Below, piece by piece: positions 1 through 11,268 of a DNA stretch of 64,000 nt (positions are counted from its first letter, which is position 1; each line of letters opens with the position of its first letter). Both the position numbers and the translations under genes were made by a program. The notes beneath the pieces are model-generated. The model did not search any database. It saw only the letters and a program-made list of their open reading frames with translations, and was not told the origin of the DNA. Source of the DNA: Channallabes apus. Taxonomy: Eukaryota; Chordata; Actinopteri; Siluriformes; Clariidae. The stretch lies in the NCBI GenBank assembly GCA_030522415.1, contig CM060108.1, forward strand, positions 39,237,756-39,301,755, read 5' to 3'.

Positions 1-882
1 CTTTTAACTATGGTTTGTTTTAAATAAAAATAAAATCTTCTGGATCTGACCAGAGCATTAGATGATCAAGGAATCAGGAGACTCAGAACCAGGGTTCAGT
101 TGGAGAAGATTTTGATTTATTATGAGTGCAATCATCGTCAATCAGTCAGCCTGGGCAATGAAATCCAAACATAAATGGCAAAACACCCATTTTATACCAT
201 GATGTAAACATCGACCGAAGGCCAAGAAAGGAAAAAACAATGGAAGAAAAATAAAATCAAGGTTGAAAACATCATGTGAGAACTAAGTAAACAAGGACAC
301 ATAAAGATCATGCTGACATAAATCTATTATTAATGATTGTGCCATATTCATATCAAATATTAAGGAAAATTAGAAATAAATCCCTCAGGTTTAATGTCAA
401 CTAAGGTTTTATCCCTATGACAGAAGTTCAGATGTGTAGTTAGAATGTCTGAATGTCTTTCATAAGGCATAATGACTATGATAATGAAACTCCTTATTTT
501 ACATTAAAATATAACATCTCGTACAGAGACTTAGAATACGGCTTCAGAAATCCTAAAGGATTGTAAATATTTCACTTCACATGTAATAAATCGAGAATGT
601 CAGGTATTAAATTAAATTACAAAAGAAAAAATATTATATATTGTAATTTCTTGGGAGATGTTTTGTATATTTTTCTGTTTAATGAAGCCTATTGTTGTAA
701 TGAGATAATTATCTGCCTGGTTCTGTTGGCTAATTCTGGCCTAGAAGCTAAGCTAGCATAACATGTACTGTATACTGTAGCTGCTGCTGTAACTCTGGTA
801 AAGCACACACAAACTTCTCTGAGTTGTAATTAACTACTGTGTAAGCACTTTCGACCACTTGATAACTGCACTGAACACTTGT

Positions 883-887
<5 letters not shown>
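1..887. other. AT-rich non-coding DNA
   Basis: I see no gene, RNA or bounded mobile element here. Stop codons are dense in all frames and there is no recognisable protein similarity. The stretch could be old repeat sequence or intron. Confidence 0.5.

Positions 888-916
<29 letters not shown>
888..916. repeat. Poly-T tract of about 29 bases
   Basis: An uninterrupted T run, possibly the tail of an old minus-strand retroposon, although no retroposon body is recognisable to its right. Confidence 0.9.
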
Positions 917-918
<2 letters not shown>

Positions 919-1644
919 GACTAGCTTTTATCAATACAGCTGCTGTGTCTGCCTGGCTGGTACAAGAGCACATGAGCATGTGATATTACAGCAGGGTTGT
1001 GTTTAATAACAAGAGTGCTCAAAGGCATATGACATTTCATGAATCCATTCAACTGTTGTATACTCGTGAACACTTGTCACTGAACACAGCCTCGCTGGGC
1101 TCCCCAGTGTTCCTGTACTTTTGTGCACTGTTCTCCTATGCTCATTAAATTTAACATTTAATTTGGTACTGTTACTCTCTGCCCGTCCAAACACTGCTTC
1201 TTTTACATCAAATATCACAGATACAGAGTTGACCAGTGAAAGTTCTCAGGTACAGTCATGATTAAGCAGATAAAGCTAGTAGACTTGGTTTGTTTACATA
1301 TCTTTGGTCCATGGTGCGTTCGAATTTTAGTCAAACTGCACCAGAGTTTGTTTGGAAGAGGATCGAGTGGTCCATTTCAAGTGGTCTTGGTGTGCACCGA
1401 GGTTCAGATGGTTCACATTTGTTCAAGTGACCCACACGGAGCAGAGTTTGTTTTATTCAAACCAAACATGTCAAGTGTGAACACACCCTTAAAAAGCCAA
1501 TTGAAAGAAGAGTTAAAGAAACATGAACCAAAAGGACAGTTAGAACTGTTACTCATTTTGGTTTTGACTCTCATTTTCTTTTGTGCACATTTGAACGTAA
1601 AAGTATTTTTTATTCTTCATCAATGAGTTAATCTAACGTGAGAT
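917..1644. other. Non-coding DNA, probable old interspersed repeat
   Basis: The 122-codon open frame at 1258-1626 has no recognisable domain and a composition unlike a gene. The 1312-1490 stretch (ending in a 'gtgtgaacacaccct' type sequence) reads like an old DNA-transposon remnant. No ends or target duplication were found. Confidence 0.35.
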
Positions 1645-1745
1645 CTAACGTAGGTGGCATGGCGGTGTAGTAGCCTCCTGGGATAGGCTCCAGGTCCCTG
1701 TGACCCTGAATACAGGATAAAGCGGTTTAGAAGATGAGTGAGTGA
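1645..1745 (+). repeat. SINE-like repeat fragment, 3' part
   Basis: It carries the block 'cctgggataggctccagg' followed by 'acaggataaagcgg' and a short gagt-type tail. The same blocks recur at 37.5-37.74 kb and, inverted, at 55.2-55.5 kb, so this is a deleted copy of that dispersed family with most of the head missing. Confidence 0.6.
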
Positions 1746-1803
1746 GATCTACGTTCTTACAGCTGGCAGCCAGCATTTTAAGTGGATTACTGACACTGAC
1801 TGC

Positions 1804-1847
1804 ACTGGATCGGTAGAGGCCCATCCTGGTTAAGGATCAAGTTTGCC
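1804..1847 (+). repeat. 44-bp direct repeat, left copy
   Basis: A 44-bp stretch starting 'actggatcggtagaggccca' recurs at 2672-2715 with one mismatch. The two copies bracket the hAT element at 1854-2536 and the adjacent TA repeat. Confidence 0.9.
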
Positions 1848-1853
1848 ATATAT

Positions 1854-2532
1854 TAGGGCCGGGACTTTAACGCGTTAATTTAGATTAATTAATTACACAA
1901 AAATAACGCGATAAATTTTTTTTTTTTTTTTTTTTACCGCACTTATTTTTGCACCGCGGAACGTTTCTCACTGGATGAGTTTCGGCGGACCGATTATACT
2001 GGAGCACCAACTAGCGTTCAGACAAAAACAAACCGCAGTGAACATGGACAAAGAAGCTGATGAGACCGCTTTGGTTGTCCCTGTGTGTTATGTTTGCATC
2101 AATATGCACAACTAACATCGATAATATTACTTGCTTTTTGTGTGAGACAACCACACAACCTGGTGAGAAGAAAAGAAATGGAAGCATGGAGAAAACGGTA
2201 TTCTCCTTTTACTGCAATCAGTGCACACGACACATATAGTATACAGCGCCGTATTGCCCCCTGGTGGCCCGCCAGTGAATGAACATCAAACTCAAATATA
2301 TTACACTGTGGATGGGAAATTTTGTTATAAAAAACGAATGGATGGAAGTGTCGATAAGAGCATGGTTGTGTGCAAGCTATGCAACAAAGAATTCGCATAT
2401 CACAGCAACACATCGAGACTCAAGTATCACCTAGGGTGATATAAAATAAGGTCAAATATTTATATGCGATTAATTTCGATTAATTAATTACAAAGCCTCT
2501 AATTAATTAGATTTTTTTAACCGGGTCCTGGC

Positions 2533-2536
<4 letters not shown>
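1854..2536 (+). mobile_element. hAT-superfamily element, internally deleted
   Basis: The ends are imperfect inverted repeats: TAGGGCCGGGACTTTAAC on the left, and on the right the reverse complement of AAGGGCCAGGACCCGG. Behind each end lie AATTAATTA-type sub-terminal blocks. The left flank CCATATAT is partly repeated in the TA-rich right flank, compatible with an 8-bp hAT target duplication altered by microsatellite growth. The element keeps only a BED-finger coding fragment of its transposase, so it is non-autonomous. The superfamily call rests on the BED finger and the end sequences; the exact family is not assigned. Confidence 0.75.
2221..2439 (+). pseudogene. hAT transposase remnant with BED zinc finger
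   Basis: Residues from about codon 35 on read as the N-terminal BED-type zinc finger of a ZBED-like hAT transposase. The visible spacing is VCKLCNKEF, then a serine/threonine-rich stretch, then LKYHL, where the first histidine of the finger would lie. The frame stops just after this histidine, so the second zinc-binding histidine and the whole catalytic domain are absent. A full-length transposase of this group has several hundred residues. The first 30 or so codons look non-coding. It has no function as it stands. Confidence 0.65.

Positions 2537-2573
<37 letters not shown>
2537..2573. repeat. (TA)n microsatellite
   Basis: Pure TA dinucleotides directly abut the right end of the hAT element, probably grown from a TA-rich target site. 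Confidence 0.95.
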
Positions 2574-2576
<3 letters not shown>

Positions 2577-2671
2577 TACTATTTTTTTTACATTTTTTTT
2601 TTTGTTTTTTTCTGTTCCATATTGTTCAAAAACATAATGTGAAGTGATTAGGTTAGTAAAAATTTGTATAT

Positions 2672-2715
2672 ACTGGATCGGTAGAGGCCCATCCTGGTTA
2701 AGGATCAAGATTGCC
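2672..2715 (+). repeat. 44-bp direct repeat, right copy
   Basis: Matches 1804-1847 with one difference, in the same orientation. Confidence 0.9.
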
Positions 2716-2939
2716 CTTACTGCTATTTACTGTATTTAAAATACTTTTACCATAAAGTTGCAGTGTGTTCCAAATGAAAGAATAAGTTTCCTTAACATAC
2801 TTTCCTTGTAGAACACGACCCTGAACACTCCCTATGTGCACTGTGTCTCGGGATGCAGCATACACTTAAATATAATCCACATATATCTACATTTAATTAA
2901 ATCATTTTCATCCTTTTCATTCACAGAACATTAGAAACC

Positions 2940-3560
2940 TATTTTATGTTCAATTTGTAACAACCATGATCAGTCTGAGCATGTACTCTCCCTTCATCTC
3001 AAGCTTCTTAATAAACAGATAATATTCATCATTGATTTCAGTACATGCATAAAGCACTAAACGCAACCTGACTCATGCTCATAAGAGTACATCACGACCG
3101 AATACAGAAACTATCACTTAAAGTATAGCCTTAATCTTTCACCACTTACACAGTCAATGTCAATAAAGAAGAAATACCTTAAAAATTTATATCTGTAGGA
3201 ATCTATGTATAACTATATTAAAAGTCTATCATAATTACACATTAATATAATTAACTTAAATACTGCAAATAAAACTTAAAAGGAAAAAAACACGTAAAAC
3301 ACAAAAAAAGCTAAAAAGACATCCTTCTCTTATTACCTCAAACAAACCAAATCACTCTGAACATGTGCTCCCCTCTAACGTCTCATAAAAAAACGAAGAA
3401 CGTTCATCAATGATTAAAGTCTACACATGAAGTGTTAACTATAATCCGATTCACGCTCAAAAGAACACATCGCGACTCATCATCGTGAATAGAGAGACGT
3501 ATCACTTTCCAATCACATTTCCTAGTTAGAAACTATAGAAATGATCTCTGAAAGTATAGT
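2940..3560 (+). repeat. Diverged tandem duplication, unit about 390 bp
   Basis: The block around 2970-3140 (phrases such as 'gagcatgtactctccc', 'ctcatgctcataagagtaca') reappears in strongly mutated form around 3355-3510 ('gaacatgtgctcccct', 'ttcacgctcaaaagaacaca'). No coding capacity is seen in either unit. Confidence 0.5.
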
Positions 3561-3988
3561 CTTAACTGAACATCGCTTCAAACAACTGGACACTTCACAG
3601 ACCACACAGTTCCTAAAGATGGTAGGTTTTAGAAGTTTAAACATATTATACAACAACGAGTAAAAACCCACAAAGACTTCTCCTTAAACAAGTACTGTAT
3701 TAGAAAATTAATTTCTAGTTAAAGTGGGAAAAATGCTTTTTATACGAATAAATGAACATTCCCATCATGCTTTGCGCGGAAAAGCATGAGTTACTTCCGC
3801 ATCTTCGTTGGTCGCGCAGATACCGGACCGTGCAATACCACCATTAGACGCTAGATGGAGACAGTAAAGTGACGACATTTTCAGGGTCAATTTGGTTTTT
3901 ATATCTGCTTTATTCTTTGCACCCCCCCCCCCCCATAAATAAATAAATAAATAAAAGTTATTAAAAAAAACTGTCTAGGTTTTGCACC

Positions 3989-4081
3989 TAGTCAAAAAAG
4001 TCACGATTTCAGAAGGGCCAGATTATTGAAGCAAATCAATAATCTGGCCCTTCTAAAATCGTGACTTTTTTTTTTTGACTA
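3989..4081. repeat. 93-bp near-perfect palindrome (miniature hairpin element)
   Basis: Two arms of about 43 bp run from TAGTCAAAAAAGTCACGATT on the left to its complement on the right, separated by a six-base loop (agcaaa). Within the arms the only visible defects are one substitution and a difference in the length of the A/T run. It can form a very stable RNA or DNA hairpin. It may be a foldback MITE or a MITE-derived small-RNA precursor; no target duplication was identified. Confidence 0.85.
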
Positions 4082-5078
4082 GACATATAAGGTGTATAAG
4101 GTCTGTCTACACATGTGTATGTATAAGGTGCCACATCAGAAGGGATAAGATGCCTCACTTAGAATTATGACATATATTATACCAGTTGTTCCAAAAGTTG
4201 CAACCATGCACATTATAATCCAACAATCCTGTACATTTTCTTTGCATAGTGCACAGCCATGATCATTCACTGTATTGCAGTCTGCATGCAGCCAGCGTCA
4301 ATGCACTGATTCCAATCACAGGTTGCGTTCAAGCTGTTGTATATACCTTCACAAACACAGCAACTGACAACATAACTGACACTTAACGCATCCTTACTTG
4401 ATCTTGTTCTGTCTTGAACTCTTTGTATGTTTTATCTGGTACTTTCTTTTCAAAACGTTTCCCTTTCAGTACCACTCAGCATCTAATTGGAATTCTGTAT
4501 GTTGGATCATCGCCACCTACTGTATACATCTCCTCAGCTTCCCTGTCCAATCCAATCTCTCAAAAACAACATTAAATGCTTCCTTCCCTGATCAGTGACT
4601 CCCCATTCTAAAAGACTCTTAACATTGTTTTCTGCTCCCCAGAGTTATTGGATCTGTGGCACCATATCTCACCTCTTCTGTATAGACTTCCTGCATGAAA
4701 GCAAAAGTCTCACGTTCATGAGGCCTGTTGAGTGTTTTCCTCCTATAGTGTGCTCTTAAGGTTGCTGTTCCTAATATTTAGTCTGCTAATTAATACTTCC
4801 TCTTTCATGTTTTTCCCCTCATTATCACATTTACTTTGTCCTGTATTTATTATTTTGGTGGTTATTGACCCACTTCCTTTGGGAGTGTTGTGTTGCTTTT
4901 CTCCACATTATGTCCCCTCTGACAATTTGATATTGACCTCAATATCATGTAAACTAAGGTTACATTGTAGGTTGTAGGGTTAAACACCAGGGTGGAGTTG
5001 AAGGTGAATCATGGCTTCTGACCCTCAGTACCTTGGATAAGAAGCTACTCGTAAAGTAAAGTAGGAACTCAGACAATA
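4082..5078. other. Non-coding DNA
   Basis: No gene or RNA recognised. The 4398-4977 open frames are hydrophobic, low-complexity reads of T-rich DNA without any known motif. Confidence 0.5.
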
Positions 5079-5262
5079 ACATTTAGGCATTTGGCAGATG
5101 CTCTTATCCAGAGCGACTTACATTTTTATCTCATTACACATCTGAGCAGTTGAGGGTTAAGGGCCTTGCTCAAGGGCCCAACAGTGGCAACTTGGTGGTT
5201 GTGGGGTTTGAACCTGGGATCTTCCGAACCGTAGTCCAATGCCTTAACCACTGAACCCTGAC
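5079..5262 (-). repeat. tRNA-headed SINE, full length or nearly so
   Basis: Read on the minus strand it starts with an A-box-like 'cagtggttaaggcattgg', has a B-box 'ggttcaaacccc', then the conserved body 'tgagcaaggcccttaaccct' and the end 'gtaagtcgctctggataaga' followed by 'gcatctgccaaatg'. The same SINE is at 25541-25719 (plus strand) and 8193-8290 (fragment). Non-autonomous; mobilised by a LINE in trans. Confidence 0.85.
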
Positions 5263-5389
5263 CTTCCAATAACGGCTGACACGGTACGTTAGCGACGCCG
5301 GTTAGAAATTACAAACAAAAATATTGAAAACAATCTGCACAAATGCTCACACAAGCACGCTACTACTACACACACTTCGTAAACTACAA

Positions 5390-5480
5390 TTTTCTGTGCG
5401 TAAAGAACTCTTTTGCGACAACTTACCTCACCAAACGCACTGGGCTGGAGACCCGCTTGTAAACAAATGGACTGTTGGCG
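5390..5480 (-). other. Possible 5' exon with splice donor
   Basis: On the minus strand the sequence ends TTTGGTGAG followed by GTAAGTTG, a good donor context. Nothing else, such as a confident start codon or partner exon, supports a gene. Low confidence. Confidence 0.15.
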
Positions 5481-5532
5481 CCCTCTAGCGAATAAACTGG
5501 AATATAACCGTGTTATATTCCTCACTATTTAC

Positions 5533-5861
5533 TAGGGATGTAACGGTATCAAAAGTTCACGGTACGGTAATACCTCGATATGAATGGCACGGTACGGTAT
5601 TTATTCAATCATTTACAGGAAAAACAAAACTAATGAGGAGACTCGAAAAAAGTGCCAGAAGTGTTTATTAAGCAGTATACATGAACACTGAACATATCAA
5701 TGGCATATAAATTAGCCATCTATCTGTAAAGTTCAATTTTTTAAATTAAAAAAATTATTAAACCATGTAAAAAAAAAGTTTCAATTTAGTATTGACCACG
5801 GTATTATCGAAATAAAGTTTAATAGTGGTACGACAGTATTTACAATACCATTACATCCCTA
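5533..5861. mobile_element. hAT-type MITE, 329 bp
   Basis: Terminal inverted repeats are TAGGGATGTAACGGTAT on the left and the complement of TAGGGATGTAATGGTAT on the right. The flanks CTATTTAC (5525-5532) and CTATTTAA (5862-5869) are an 8-bp target duplication with one mismatch, the hAT signature. There is no coding capacity, so mobilisation would need a transposase from elsewhere. Confidence 0.85.
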
Positions 5862-5869
5862 CTATTTAA

Positions 5870-6403
5870 CCTATATTATATATTCTCTTGGTCTTATATT
5901 CATTACCTTCTGCCTTTTACAGTACTGTAACCTTTACACTTACAATTACAGTTTGTTACACGTTACAGCATTTTACAACTATTGAATTTCAGTTAATTCA
6001 TGAAAAATTTACAATAAGTTGAATATTAAAATATGACGCAGTAATACATCTGGCATAAAAACTCGATATTGTACACATCTAACATGGCAAGTGCATTAAT
6101 GACCACTATGGCACTCTTGCTACAGCAGGTTATCCACTTTACAAAATGTACAATTTATTATTGTTTGATTTACTCTTAGTTTCATGTATTTTAATCTAAG
6201 GTTAAAATGCCTTAATTATATGGGTTTTTTTTGCTTCCCTCGACATTGGAGGCACAGACAACAGGCCACTACGCTAACCTGCCGCCATCTCAGTATTAAG
6301 GGTGTTTATAGGTCAGTCTCGGTTCAGTTGCACTGAACTGACATCTGTATCCATGCTTCAGTACATTAGATGGCAGTGACAGAGTATAAGGCTGCATCAG
6401 GGC
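5870..6403. other. Non-coding DNA
   Basis: AT-rich and without an open frame of interest. No bounded repeat recognised. Confidence 0.5.
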
Positions 6404-6640
6404 TTAGTGTGATTAGCACTGTCGCCTTGCACCTCCAGGGTCTGGTTTGATTCCCGCCACAGGATTTGTGTTAGTGTTTGCATGTTCTCCCCACGCTGGG
6501 TGAGTTTCCTCAGGGTATTCCAGTTTCCTCGCACAGTCCAAAAACATGCAAATTAGGATAATTTGGTGTTCCCAAATTATGTGTGAATGCACATGTGAAT
6601 GTTGGCCGGAGGTTCTACCATGGTCGTAAAAAAAATGGTA
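6404..6640 (+). repeat. Dispersed tRNA-like repeat, plus-strand copy
   Basis: It has the head 'gattagcactgtcgccttgc', 'acctccagggtctgg' and a B-box-like 'tttgattcccgcc', then the body 'tgtttgcatgttctcccca' and 'cagtttcctcgcacagtcc'. The same family is found at 37490-37740 (plus) and 55222-55550 (minus). The 3' part of this copy diverges. Confidence 0.7.
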
Positions 6641-7029
6641 ATAAATACAATGGTCACCTCTGGCCTCCACAGAGGTTCCTAGATGGAGAAATGGATAATG
6701 GAGAAATGGATGGACAGTATAAATACAAATCAAAAGATTTTATTTAGAAACTAAGTACAATGGAAATTAAACTTAAAATCTCAGGAAATGAAAACATGGT
6801 GGAAAATACAAAAGTAAGATCTACGCTAGAAAAAAAAACTTTTTTTTTTTACATTATTTTTAAGAATTCACACTTTTCTTTTTACATGCTATCTGGTTCA
6901 AGTTTGTTTTCCTCTTTATCGCCTGGTCCACACTCCAATCCGGTAGGTGGCGGTACTGCACCTCACATGCTTGATACCAACCGTGAAGCAAAACACTAAC
7001 AGAACTGTTGCTAGGAAGCGGCCAGTGAG

Positions 7030-7256
7030 AGTAAACCCTGCACATGATGACGTCACGTGTTGAGCTTCAGTCCCCGCTCAGTGTAAAGACGGAGAAATGG
7101 CCGGTAAACAGCCACAGAGGAGAAAATCTGAAGAGCAGAAACTTGAGGAAGAAGTTATTAGATAAGACAAGAGCAAAGAGCCGCGTTAATACAGGAGAAG
7201 CGTTTCTGTGGTTAAAGAGCTGCGTGAGCTCAAAGGCATGAAGAGGGATGAGGAGC
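7030..7256 (+). promoter_or_regulatory. CpG-rich promoter-like block with 5' exon
   Basis: A cAMP-response-element palindrome TGACGTCA overlaps an E-box-like CACGTG at 7048-7060. Downstream an ATG (7097) opens a lysine/glutamate-rich frame beginning MAGKQPQRRKSEEQKLEEE that stops after 22 codons. The same frame resumes, after two stops, as VVKELRELKGMKRDEELALF near 7208. CpG density is high for this neighbourhood. It reads like the start of a host gene whose exon is broken or spliced, but I do not recognise the product. It could be the 5' end of the transcription unit whose exons are proposed at 10.5-11.1 kb. Confidence 0.35.
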
Positions 7257-8192
7257 TCGCGCTGTTCCTGTAGACGCTCATATTAATGTTTCTCTTTAAG
7301 TTTCTACATCAATTATAGTTCTGTATTGTTTTCTCCTGGTCAGTAATGTTTGTGCTAGCTAATGCCATGTTAGCATCGCAGCAGGAGTTTGCTCATATCT
7401 TTATCATGATCAAATATTATATTCCTATTATAATAACCCCTAGTCACGTGACAGCATTAAAATGTGTTTTTGGACATTTATTGTGATCTGATCTCTCTGA
7501 GCTAAAATTGTAACTAAATATGCATATATTGTAAATATGTAATAATTGAAACAATGTGTTTATACAATAGTTTTCAAACACAGCATGTATTTTCTTTCCA
7601 TATTAATTTAATTATAAAATCCGTTTTTTTCAAAATCATTTCATAAATCATATATAAAGATGTGTAAACAATGATTAAGATATTTTTACTGTGTTTGTTT
7701 CATTAAAACAATTTGTTTTACCTGCAAAATAAATGCGCCCAAAAAGAAAAGTTACATGTTAAATTTGTCACTAATGTTACAGATGACCATCATGTGACTT
7801 GGGCTCATTATAAGAGGAATATAATATTTGATCATAATGAAGATAAGATGATATTGTAATATAATATTTGATAATGATTATGTGGTGGAGGGGGATCCAT
7901 GGCAGAAGTTTGTTTATTTATTTCAGGTTTGTCTTAAATCATAAATAACTACATTACTATACAGTAGTCTTGGTATTTCGGGCCAAATTGCACAACTGTG
8001 TTCTGTACAGAGGCTCGACAGTCTCACTTTTCCATTGGGTATTAATGTTATTTAGGATATTTAGTGTTTAAGAGAATTAGAGAATTGTTTGAATAATTTA
8101 AGCACATGATGCAGCCTGCGTGTCTTTGAACCTGCACACGCTGTAGGTTTTGGTTCATTTCCCTCCGCATGGGAGAAACTGGAGCTACAATT
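7257..8192. other. Non-coding, intron-like DNA
   Basis: AT-rich, with no recognisable exon or repeat boundary. Confidence 0.45.
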
Positions 8193-8290
8193 ACATTTAA
8201 GCATTTGGCAGACGCCCTTATACAGAGCGACTTACATCTTTATCTCATTATATATCTGAGCAGTTGAGGGTTAAGGGCCTTGCTCAAGGA
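8193..8290 (-). repeat. SINE fragment (3' half)
   Basis: On the minus strand it shows the body and 3' end of the SINE at 5079-5262 ('gtaagtcgctctgtataagg', 'gcgtctgccaaatg'). The tRNA-like head is missing. Confidence 0.75.
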
Positions 8291-8897
8291 GCACAGGAAC
8301 AGCTACAGTGGTTGGACTGCAGACAGGAAGAGGCATTTCCACAGTGGAAGAAAATAAAACCTGTTGAATCATACGCATGCACGATAAGCATCACACCTAG
8401 TGTGGAAATAATCTGAAAATAAAAGAGCATGATATGTGTTGCTTTATATTGCGAAATGTATCATGTGATCTCCTTACACCATTTTTTTTTCTTTTTTTCT
8501 TTATTTTTAGTTTCCTGCTAACCATAACCTTGATTGTAGATAACAAGTTGTGCTAAATTTGTGATCAACACAGTGGTGCTAATACCACAATATGTGGCTA
8601 ATACGTGTTGTGTTATTCTTTAGTCACTCATGAGGTCTGCATTAAACTTTCCAAAATATGAAGCACAATTTTTCTCCAGAGGAATTGAGATAACGATTCT
8701 CTCGCTCACACAATTCCCTTTTTTCAACCAAAAACATGTATTGCCGTCAAGTAAAAAAATTAATATGCTTAAAAAACAGTTTTAACATAAACAGAATATT
8801 AACATTAATAAATATAAATAATTAATAAATAGCATCTGTGGTCTTTTTTTTTTTTTTTACACTTAGCCAACTATAGTACTTCATCATGACATGCGTT

Positions 8898-8898
8898 A

Positions 8899-8936
<38 letters not shown>
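8898..8936. repeat. (TTA)n microsatellite
   Basis: About 13 uninterrupted TTA triplets. Confidence 0.95.
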
Positions 8937-10486
8937 GAATTTAAATCAGTATTAGGTAAACATCACAGAGTTTGTTGGGTAGGTTGCAATTAAATACATA
9001 GTTTACAGTGTAGATTTTATTGTCACAGGTTTTGTTGCTCAATCTTAACACAGTCTTAACTTCCAGTCTCTGTAGCTTTCGCTCTGTTCTCAGAGTCTCT
9101 GTGTAACAATGCAATAAGTTATATCCCGATTAGTTTAACCACATTAACCATATGCTGATAAAAATAACACCGATATAAACTAACACATGCAGCATAATAA
9201 TAAATGCAGCACTGGAGGAAAATGTCCTGGTTTGACACATTGAGAGGACACGCAGAGCATCAAAAGGAGCCCAGCTTCAGAATGGCCGGTATTGTCCCTC
9301 CTCTAACCTCTGATTGGCTGGAATTGAGAGAGAGCACAGCTATTTCACATAGAGGAAAGAAAGTTTAATACAGTTTGAGTGAGACATGAGTGAGAGTTTG
9401 ACAGCAAAAATAAAATGAGACAACAAAACAGAGTTTTACGCTCAGGTTTGTAATACAAAAATAATGTCACATTACTCCAACTCCACCAAGTAAACTGACT
9501 AGTCTGATTCGGTCCATGTCCTTGTTACACGTCTTTTTAATGAGGTGAGAGATGAGAGAAGTGAGTGAGTTGTGTGACTGAATCATTGACTGATCTCTGG
9601 CCTGACTGGTGAATTAATAGTGTTTTGTGTTACACTGTGCGTGTGCGTGTGTGTGTGAATAATGAGTGTGACTGATATAATTTGAGATTGTTGTCAAGTT
9701 AATGAATGAACACGTGAATACAGTGTGATCTGAATGCAGGAAAATACACGCAAGTGAATCTCCATCATTCAGAAATGAGATCACATGTATGTATGAATCA
9801 CCAGCCAGAACAGAGAGACGGTCCTCCTCACACCACACTATAAATTCTATTAAACCCCAGGTCCATTTAAGCAGATTTTAATGCTGTGTGTAAGATGGAC
9901 CGCATCTCTAGATGAACATATGAAAGTCTAAAAATCAGCATGAAAAACATCAGTAGATTAACTTACTAACGGCTTATAATTCCTTTCACTTCAAAGCTTC
10001 TCCTCTAGTTGTGAGTGTGATGTCAAAGTGTGTGCTTTTTGTCTTCTCTAATGTTTTTCCTTTGTGGTCTTGGTTTTCCTCTTGTATTCGTTTTGCTCAT
10101 TGTTGGGTTATTAAAGTGTTTTCACACTCACAGGTTACCGTGGGGATCTGTCAGTTCTTACAGAGTCAGGCTTTAGACTGCATGGTACTGAGGAAATGGG
10201 GGAAGTGTAATAGATTTCTGTGTGATCGACTCGTACCACTGGTTAACATACAAACTGATACCTGTGACAGCGCCTGCTAATAATTTATGGTTATAATAAT
10301 TTATTATGATTGGCGGGTAATTGGGTTAATGTATGGAGGAAGAAACAGCAAAAAAAAAACCTGAAAGTTCCTAATGTAGCATAATTGTTGTTTAAATAAG
10401 GTTTTTTAGAATATTTAATTCTACTGCATATAGTTTACATACAAGCCTTAAAACCTTCTAAAAATGTGTGTCTCTGTGTTTTGACA
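8937..10486. other. Non-coding, intron-like DNA
   Basis: Nothing convincing. A CCAAT-like 'tctgattggctgg' sits at about 9309-9321, and a short GT-rich run near 9638-9656. Confidence 0.4.
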
Positions 10487-10586
10487 GTGTTCGGTCTGAC
10501 ATACGGTTACGATAAGATGATGCAGCACCAGTGGAGAGAGAGTTGGTACAAGCTGTTATGTGCATCAGGATCGACAAACTGTAGAT
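10487..10586 (+). other. Candidate host exon, unknown product
   Basis: A polypyrimidine-poor but plausible acceptor (ttttgacag) ends at 10486. One frame then runs 32 codons to a TAA, beginning FGLTYGYDKMMQHQW and rich in aromatic residues and tryptophan. Composition differs from the surrounding random frames. I do not recognise the family and no matching donor or second exon proves it. It may be a terminal exon of the unit that starts near 7.0 kb. Confidence 0.3.
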
Positions 10587-10811
10587 AAATAGTGTAGCTC
10601 ACTGAGCTGCTGACTTTTCAAATCATTAGATCTCTGTATTTTATTTTATTTTAATTTTATTCATCTTTAATTGATTCAATTCATTTAATTTAGTAGATGA
10701 GCCAGTTTTGATATTGATATTTTTTGTTTGCTGGCTGTAGAAATAAGTAGGTTGATGATATGATCATGTTCCTGTGTGACTCATTCTCAGGTTATTATTT
10801 TTGCTTTATAG

Positions 10812-10881
10812 GCGTTAACAAAAAGCATGACGGATGTGCCATTAGTGGGTTCACCGGAAGTCACCAGCTGCAACATCAGAG
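10812..10881 (+). CDS. Candidate first coding exon of a host zinc-finger-type gene
   Basis: It is bounded by an acceptor (ttgctttatag) and a strong donor (AGAG, then gtgaga). The ATG at 10827 opens a frame beginning MTDVPLVGSPEVTSCNIR that leaves one base over at the donor. That phase fits the next candidate exon at 11116-11142, giving a continuous frame of about 27 codons. No domain is visible. The next downstream coding fragments on the same strand are the cysteine-rich and C2H2 pieces at 20.7-22.2 kb, so this may be the start of that gene, with a large intron filled by transposons. The link is inference. Confidence 0.4.
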
Positions 10882-11115
10882 GTGAGAAGTGTCAGCTTTA
10901 TATTGTTGTTTAGAGAAGCTGTTCACGCTGAACAACCTTTATGATGTGAATGAAAATTCTGTCCTTGACCTGTTAACCCTCACCTTCCCTGCGTGGTTGG
11001 GGGAGGAAGGGCAGTGGAGTAAAGTTAGTAAGTCCAAACTAGGCAAATAAGCATGAGAATATTGTGAAATATTTTACAGTGCTTGAAGGTAATTGTGTTT
11101 CTTTTTCTTTCTCAG

Positions 11116-11142
11116 ATGTGCAACGCAGGCCGTTAAATACAG
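11116..11142 (+). CDS. Candidate 27-nt second exon
   Basis: A polypyrimidine-rich acceptor (ctttttctttctcag) precedes it and a gtgcaa donor follows. Joined to the previous exon in phase it adds about nine codons (DVQRRPLNT). Very short exons like this are difficult to prove without transcript data. Confidence 0.35.
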
Positions 11143-11268
11143 GTGCAAAAGTAAACGTATCTGAGTACTGTATGTCCTATTAGTTTACACACTCGATATA
11201 CTAATACATAGAACCTTTCACTGGTCAGTAAAGCATGTGTGTGTAATTACATTGTATTCTCTAATTTG

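Noticed and set aside
1258..1626. 122-codon frame as a possible host gene
   Set aside because: No domain, signal or splice context, and the underlying DNA resembles an old repeat.
5079..5262. Candidate functional tRNA from A- and B-boxes
   Set aside because: The boxes belong to a SINE head: no cloverleaf is possible and identical bodies occur elsewhere in the window.
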